In this document: piece after piece, positions 59,656-64,000 of the stretch
How the letters are laid out: every line of letters starts with the position of its first letter
Position numbering within the stretch: position 1 is the stretch's first letter
Assembly: GCF_022201045.2 (NCBI RefSeq)
Contig: NC_068563.1
Span: 310,001 to 374,000 of the forward strand
DNA: 64,000 nucleotides
Origin: Citrus sinensis
Taxonomy: Eukaryota; Streptophyta; Magnoliopsida; Sapindales; Rutaceae
Direction of reading: 5' to 3'
Program-made: the position numbers and the translations under genes
Notes under the pieces: model-generated
The model's input: the letters and a program-made list of their open reading frames with translations, nothing else
What the model was told of the DNA's origin: nothing
Databases searched by the model: none

Positions 59656-61703
59656 ATGGAGAAGAAACAAATAGCCATTGTCGGTGCTGGTGTCAGTGGT
59701 CTTCTTGCCTGTAAGTATCTTCTGTCAAAAGGGTTTCATCCTATTGTTTTCGAAGCTCGAAGTGACATTGGAGGAGCATGGATCAAAACTGTGGAGACTA
59801 CAATGCTACAAACTCCTAAACAACTGTATCAGTTCTCAGATTATCCTTGGCCGGATTCAGTCACTACAGATTTTCCGGACCATAATCAGGTCTTGGATTA
59901 TATTCAATCTTATGCCAGTCACTTCGACTTGCGTAAGCACATCAAATTCAATAGGAAGGTTGTTGGCATTGAATTTGAAGGCCTTTCTGGTGAAGATGGG
60001 AAGTCATGGAGCTTTTGGAATGGCAATGGTCAGCCCTTTGGCTCCCGAGGCAAATGGACGGTTGCCGTAGAGGATGCCAAGAACCACTCGACTGAGGTAT
60101 GTGCAATTGGAGTGTGAAAAAATGTGTCTAATGTTTTGCTTATGCCTTATCTGTTGATGCAAGGCAGGCATATTGGCTAGCCAGACACATTTAGCCCTTG
60201 GATAGTATGGCCATTTCTTGCATCTTTCTAATTTCAAGATGTAAATAAAATATGTGCAGGTTCATCAAGTGGACTTTGTGATTCTGTGTGTGGGGCGATT
60301 CAGCGATGTACCAAACATTCCAGAGTTTCCTCCAAAGAAAGGACCAGAAGCATTTCATGGGAAGGTGATACACTCCATGGACTACAGCGACATGGATTAC
60401 GAAGCCGCTGCCAACCTTGTCAAAGGGAAGAGAGTTACAGTTGTTGGGCTTCAGAAATCCGCATTGGACATTGCAATGGAGTGCACAACAGCGAATGGTA
60501 GTTAAGAGAAGCCAATTAGATAATCATCTCTATTTGCTCCAACTTATTGAATAAATCTTTTGTTCTCTTTTTCATTTGATTACAGGTTTGGAAAATCCAT
60601 GCACAGTCTTATACAGGACGGAGCACTGGAACATCCCCGATTACTTTCCCTGGGGGTTTCCTCTAGCGTATTTATACCTGAACCGTTTCGCTGAGCTATT
60701 GGTTCATAAGCCTGGAGAAGGTTTCCTGCTAAGTCTCTTGGCAACAATGCTTTCGCCGCTGGTAATGTTTATTCTATTCATTTTTTGACATTTCAAGTGG
60801 GAAAACGAATACTCTCCTAGAGGACTAATTTGCTTTGTATTCAAGTAACAGAGATGGGCAATTTCAAAATTTGTTGAAGCTGATATTAAGAAGAAGCATC
60901 GTTTGGCAAAGTTTGGGATGGTGCCGAAACATAGTTTCCTGCAAGAACTCAGTTCATGTTTGACCATAACAGTCCCGGAAAAGTTCTATGACAAAGTTGA
61001 AGAGGGCAGCATCATTTTGAAGAAATCTCAAGACTTCAGTTTCTGTGAAGACGGCATAGTGGTTGACGGTCAAACTACACCTCTGAAGGCAGATTTGGTC
61101 ATATTGGCTACGGGCTTCAAGGGTGATGTGAAGCTCAAAAACATATTTCTGTCCCAAACATTTCAAGATTACTTAGCAGGCTCCCCTACCGAAAAACTTC
61201 CACTCTACAGGTCAGCACATATTTATATAGATACACACACATATCAAGAATAAAGAATTTATGAACTACAAATTCCTTTTTGCTGAAGAGAACTAGAATT
61301 GTTGGTTCATTGCTAGGTAACTTTTAATATTGTTTTGCACTTGATCAGGGAAATCATTCATCCCCAGATTCCTCAACTAGCAATAATTGGATTCTCAGAA
61401 AGTATATCAAACTTGTACACCTCAGAGATGAGATGTCGGTGGCTAGCTGAGCTTCTCGATGGGGCGGTCAAACTACCTAGCATAAAGGAGATGGAGGAAG
61501 ACATGAGAAAATGGGATGAATACATGAAGCGATACTCCGGCAAGTACTACCGGAGATCATGCATTGGTGCCCTTCACATTTGGTACAATGATCAATTGTG
61601 CAAGGATATGGGATGGAACCCCAAGAGAAAGAAGGGATGGTTTGCTGAATTGTTTGAGCCTTACGGACCAGTGGATTATGCTCCACCTTCAACAAGCAAT
61701 TAA
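59656..61703 (+). CDS. Flavin-containing monooxygenase, FMO1-like
   Basis: Five exons, 59656-60096, 60260-60497, 60586-60761, 60852-61210, 61349-61703, join in phase to 522 residues, near the 530 of Arabidopsis FMO1. The FAD-binding fingerprint [14 protein letters not shown] is at residues 7-20. The FMO motif [11 protein letters not shown] (FxGxxxHxxxY) lies near residue 179. The second nucleotide site reads [14 protein letters not shown], with GLQKSA in place of the classical GxGxxG. LVILATGF is the conserved C-terminal hydroxylase motif. Such enzymes use NADPH and O2 to oxygenate N or S atoms; FMO1 itself makes N-hydroxypipecolic acid in systemic immunity, but this clade has many paralogues, so that role is only possible. 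It is followed by a decayed tandem copy. Confidence 0.92.
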
Positions 61704-62200
61704 CTCCACTGAAGCTCTTTTAAATTGTGTTTTTCATCTCTATTTTCCTGTACGTTGTGTTGTTTAATTTCTTTCTATCACAATTCTAAGTAGTAGTGCT
61801 TCCATCATTTTATATTGTGATGGAGAATTGCTACATGTACAATAATGGCAGCAAAAATCCAAAAAAAAAAAAGCATTGTACTGTTTATTGCGTTCTTCAG
61901 TGCAGATATAGTTCTCACAAATGCTTAACAAATTATCCTTTCTGTTAGCAAATTGGCAAGCCAGATAAACAATTACTTATCCACATGCATATGCTGATAT
62001 GTCGTCCACACTTTACACAACTCGTTGACAGTCGTTTTCGTATAAACAAGAATATCGCGGAAAAAAAAAAAAAACCACACACACACACATTATTAGCTAA
62101 GGACTAAAATGAGTATAGTTCCTCAAATATCTGTCTGGGACAGATAAGGGCACATGGTCCTGAACTCTATGTCCATTTCAAAAACAGATACTAAGCTGCA
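61704..62200. other. Spacer between the FMO gene and its decayed copy
   Basis: 3' UTR of the FMO gene followed by about 400 bases with short A-runs and an AC repeat at 62076-62088. It is too short to hold another gene. Confidence 0.5.
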
Positions 62201-64000
62201 ATGGAGAAGAAGCAAATAGCTATTATTGGAGCTGCAATCAGTGGCCTTATTGCATGCAAAAACACTTTTTCAAAAGGGTTTCATCCAATTGTTTCTGAAC
62301 CACAATGCAGCATTGAGGAGTATGGACCAAAATTTTAGAGTCTAAAAAGCTACAAACACCAAGACCAATATATCAATTCTCAGATTTTCCTTGGCCATCT
62401 TCGGTCACTGAAGAATTTCCAAGCCAGAATCAAGTTTTGGGTTTATGTTCAATCTTATGCTTGCCATTTTGACTTGTTTAAGCAGATTGAGTACAATATC
62501 AAAGTTGTTGGAATTGAATTTGAAGGCCATTCTGATGAAGAGATGCGGTCATCTAAGCTATGAAATGGCAATGGCATGCCCTTTAGCTCTCAAGGGAAAT
62601 GAAAGGTTGTGATAGAGGATTTAAAGAACCATTCAACAGAGGTATTTCTATCTCCCATATCATTTATATTTCCCATTTAAATGTAATGTCTTCAAGGTAC
62701 ACATTAAAGAAACTTGTAGACGTTTATAATCTTAAAAAGATATGAAACTATCGAAATCAATTGTATATAATATTGTGGGGGTACAATCGAACTTTGATAC
62801 TATTGCAGAAGAATCTATATGAAGGTTATGTTTTACACCAGCGTCAAATTTTTAACAACACATTGTTTTACAACAATGAAAAACTTCTATGAGATGTCGT
62901 TTAGAATCTCATCTTCTTAAACGATTGGTTGTCCATGGTTTATGCCATTGTAAAAATTTTAACTGAATTACTTCTTGCGGTGATATTATCATAAACAGAA
63001 AGATGATTTTTAACAAAGCAAAAGCAAGTGATATTCAAATGGCAGTGTACTAACTAGTTCATTCATGGCCTAGCAGAAAGATGCAGTTTTACAAAATGGA
63101 CATTGTAATTCTCCGTCTGGGGAGATTCAGTGATGTTCCAAACGTCCCAGAATTTCCTCCAAGCAAGGGTCCAGAAGAATTTAAAGGAAAAGTGATTCAT
63201 TCAATGGACTATGCTGTCATGGATTATGAAAGTGTTGCCACGTTTGTCAAAGGGTAACAAGTCATTGCTGTTGGGTTTCAGAAATCTGCATTGGATATTG
63301 CAATGGAATGCTCAGCAGCAAATGGTAAAACAGGACGATCTAGCTCAAAGCATTAACATAACAGAAATGGTTTATTTTCCAATTCAAAGAATTGATCTCC
63401 ATTTTGATTTGATTCCAGGGATGAAGAAACCATGTACAGTTTTAAACAAAAATGAACGCTAGAATGTACCCAATTACCTACCCCGCAGAGTGCCTTAAGC
63501 ATATCTTTAACTGAACAGATTCTCACAGCTTTTGCTTCATAAGCTTGGATGAGAAATCCTACCAAGTCTCTCGGCAATAATCCTTTCTCCATTGGTAGCA
63601 TTTTTTCTTAATCCACTGGTAGCTAAATTCAAATTCTTTCTTTTACTTATGCGGTCTAATGTACTAACTAAAGCACCTAACTGCAGAGATGGATGTTCTC
63701 AACATTTGTCCAAAATCACATTAAGAAGAAACATAAGTTGGCAAGGTTCGGGATGGTACCAAATCACAGTTTCCTACAAGAAACCAGGCCGTGTTTGACC
63801 TAAACAATGCCGGAAAGGTTTTATGACAAAGTTGAAGAGGGCAGCATCATTTTGGAGAAGCTCAAGGCTTCAGCTTTTGTGATAAGGGTATTTTGATTAA
63901 TGGTGTGTTTGACGCTCCTCTGAAGACAGATTTGGTCATACTGGCAATAGGTTTTAGGGTTGACTTAAAAATCAAAAACACTTTTAAGTAAATTTTTTTT
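62201..64000 (+). pseudogene. Tandem FMO1-like pseudogene, cut by the window end
   Basis: Collinear with the gene at 59656. Exon 1-like 62201-62641 starts [20 protein letters not shown], so the FAD fingerprint is already damaged (GAAISG). Exon 2-like sequence spans about 63085-63326, exon 3-like 63419-63595 and exon 4-like from about 63687 to the end. The introns are kept, so it arose by tandem DNA duplication, not retroposition; intron 1 has grown to about 440 bases from 163. In-frame stops occur in exon 1 (for example the TAG ending at 62337, and two more near 62563 and 62602), in exon 2 (TAA near 63256) and in exon 3 (TAG near 63461), with shifts of frame besides. Exon 5 would lie beyond the window. 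It cannot encode a working enzyme. Confidence 0.9.

Noticed and set aside
1-64000. A multi-gene biosynthetic or defence cluster
   Set aside because: Neighbouring genes belong to unrelated pathways; only the FMO pair is related, and one copy is dead.

Overview
This is AT-rich nuclear DNA of a eudicot plant. Genes are split by short GT-AG introns, and products match angiosperm families: a ZAT/DAZ zinc finger, a plant U-box/ARM ligase, a B2 cyclin, plant NAD-isocitrate dehydrogenase and FMO1-type monooxygenase. Spaces between genes hold LTR-retrotransposon fossils, MITEs and SINEs. A woody rosid such as Citrus is my guess, but I cannot verify the species.

Layout. 0.4-1.3 kb (-): DAZ1/DAZ2-type C2H2 repressor. 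2.75-6.2 kb (-): conserved-looking plant gene I do not recognise, with a 2.1-kb intron just before its start codon. 7.7-10.35 kb (-): PUB15-type E3 ligase. 13.6-15.9 kb (+): CYCB2 cyclin in ten exons. 16-26.8 kb: a MITE, a short tandem duplication, a Ty1/copia fossil with Ty3/gypsy pieces nested in it, and a possible orphan exon. 26.8-29.6 kb (-): penta-EF-hand calcium-binding protein in ten exons. 31.1-34.3 kb (+): LAZ1-like DUF300 membrane protein. 35.3-37.9 kb (-): AT74-type histidine phosphatase. 38-42 kb: MITE, A-rich tandem array and a solo gypsy LTR. 42.05-44.1 kb (+): SLY1. 45.1-47.5 kb (+): regulatory NAD-IDH subunit with a SINE in intron 1. 47.5-59.6 kb: gene-poor, with DNA-transposon relics, two more solo LTRs, a SINE, a perfect 112-bp duplication and a retroposed insert. 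59.66-61.7 kb (+): FMO1-like monooxygenase, followed at 62.2 kb by a decayed tandem copy running off the window.

The genes are unrelated housekeeping, signalling and cell-cycle genes rather than a cluster or operon. Apart from the FMO pair, I see no sign that neighbours work in one pathway. I rebuilt exon models by hand from splice signals and family conservation. Every multi-exon model closes in frame, but transcript ends are not known. I found no convincing new multi-gene system. The more unusual items are small: minisatellites with periods divisible by three inside a solo LTR, a palindromic U3 repeat in the copia LTR, a three-hairpin cluster at 30.2 kb, a retroposed insert with LRR-like reading, and an exon-like membrane tail next to the copia LTR.
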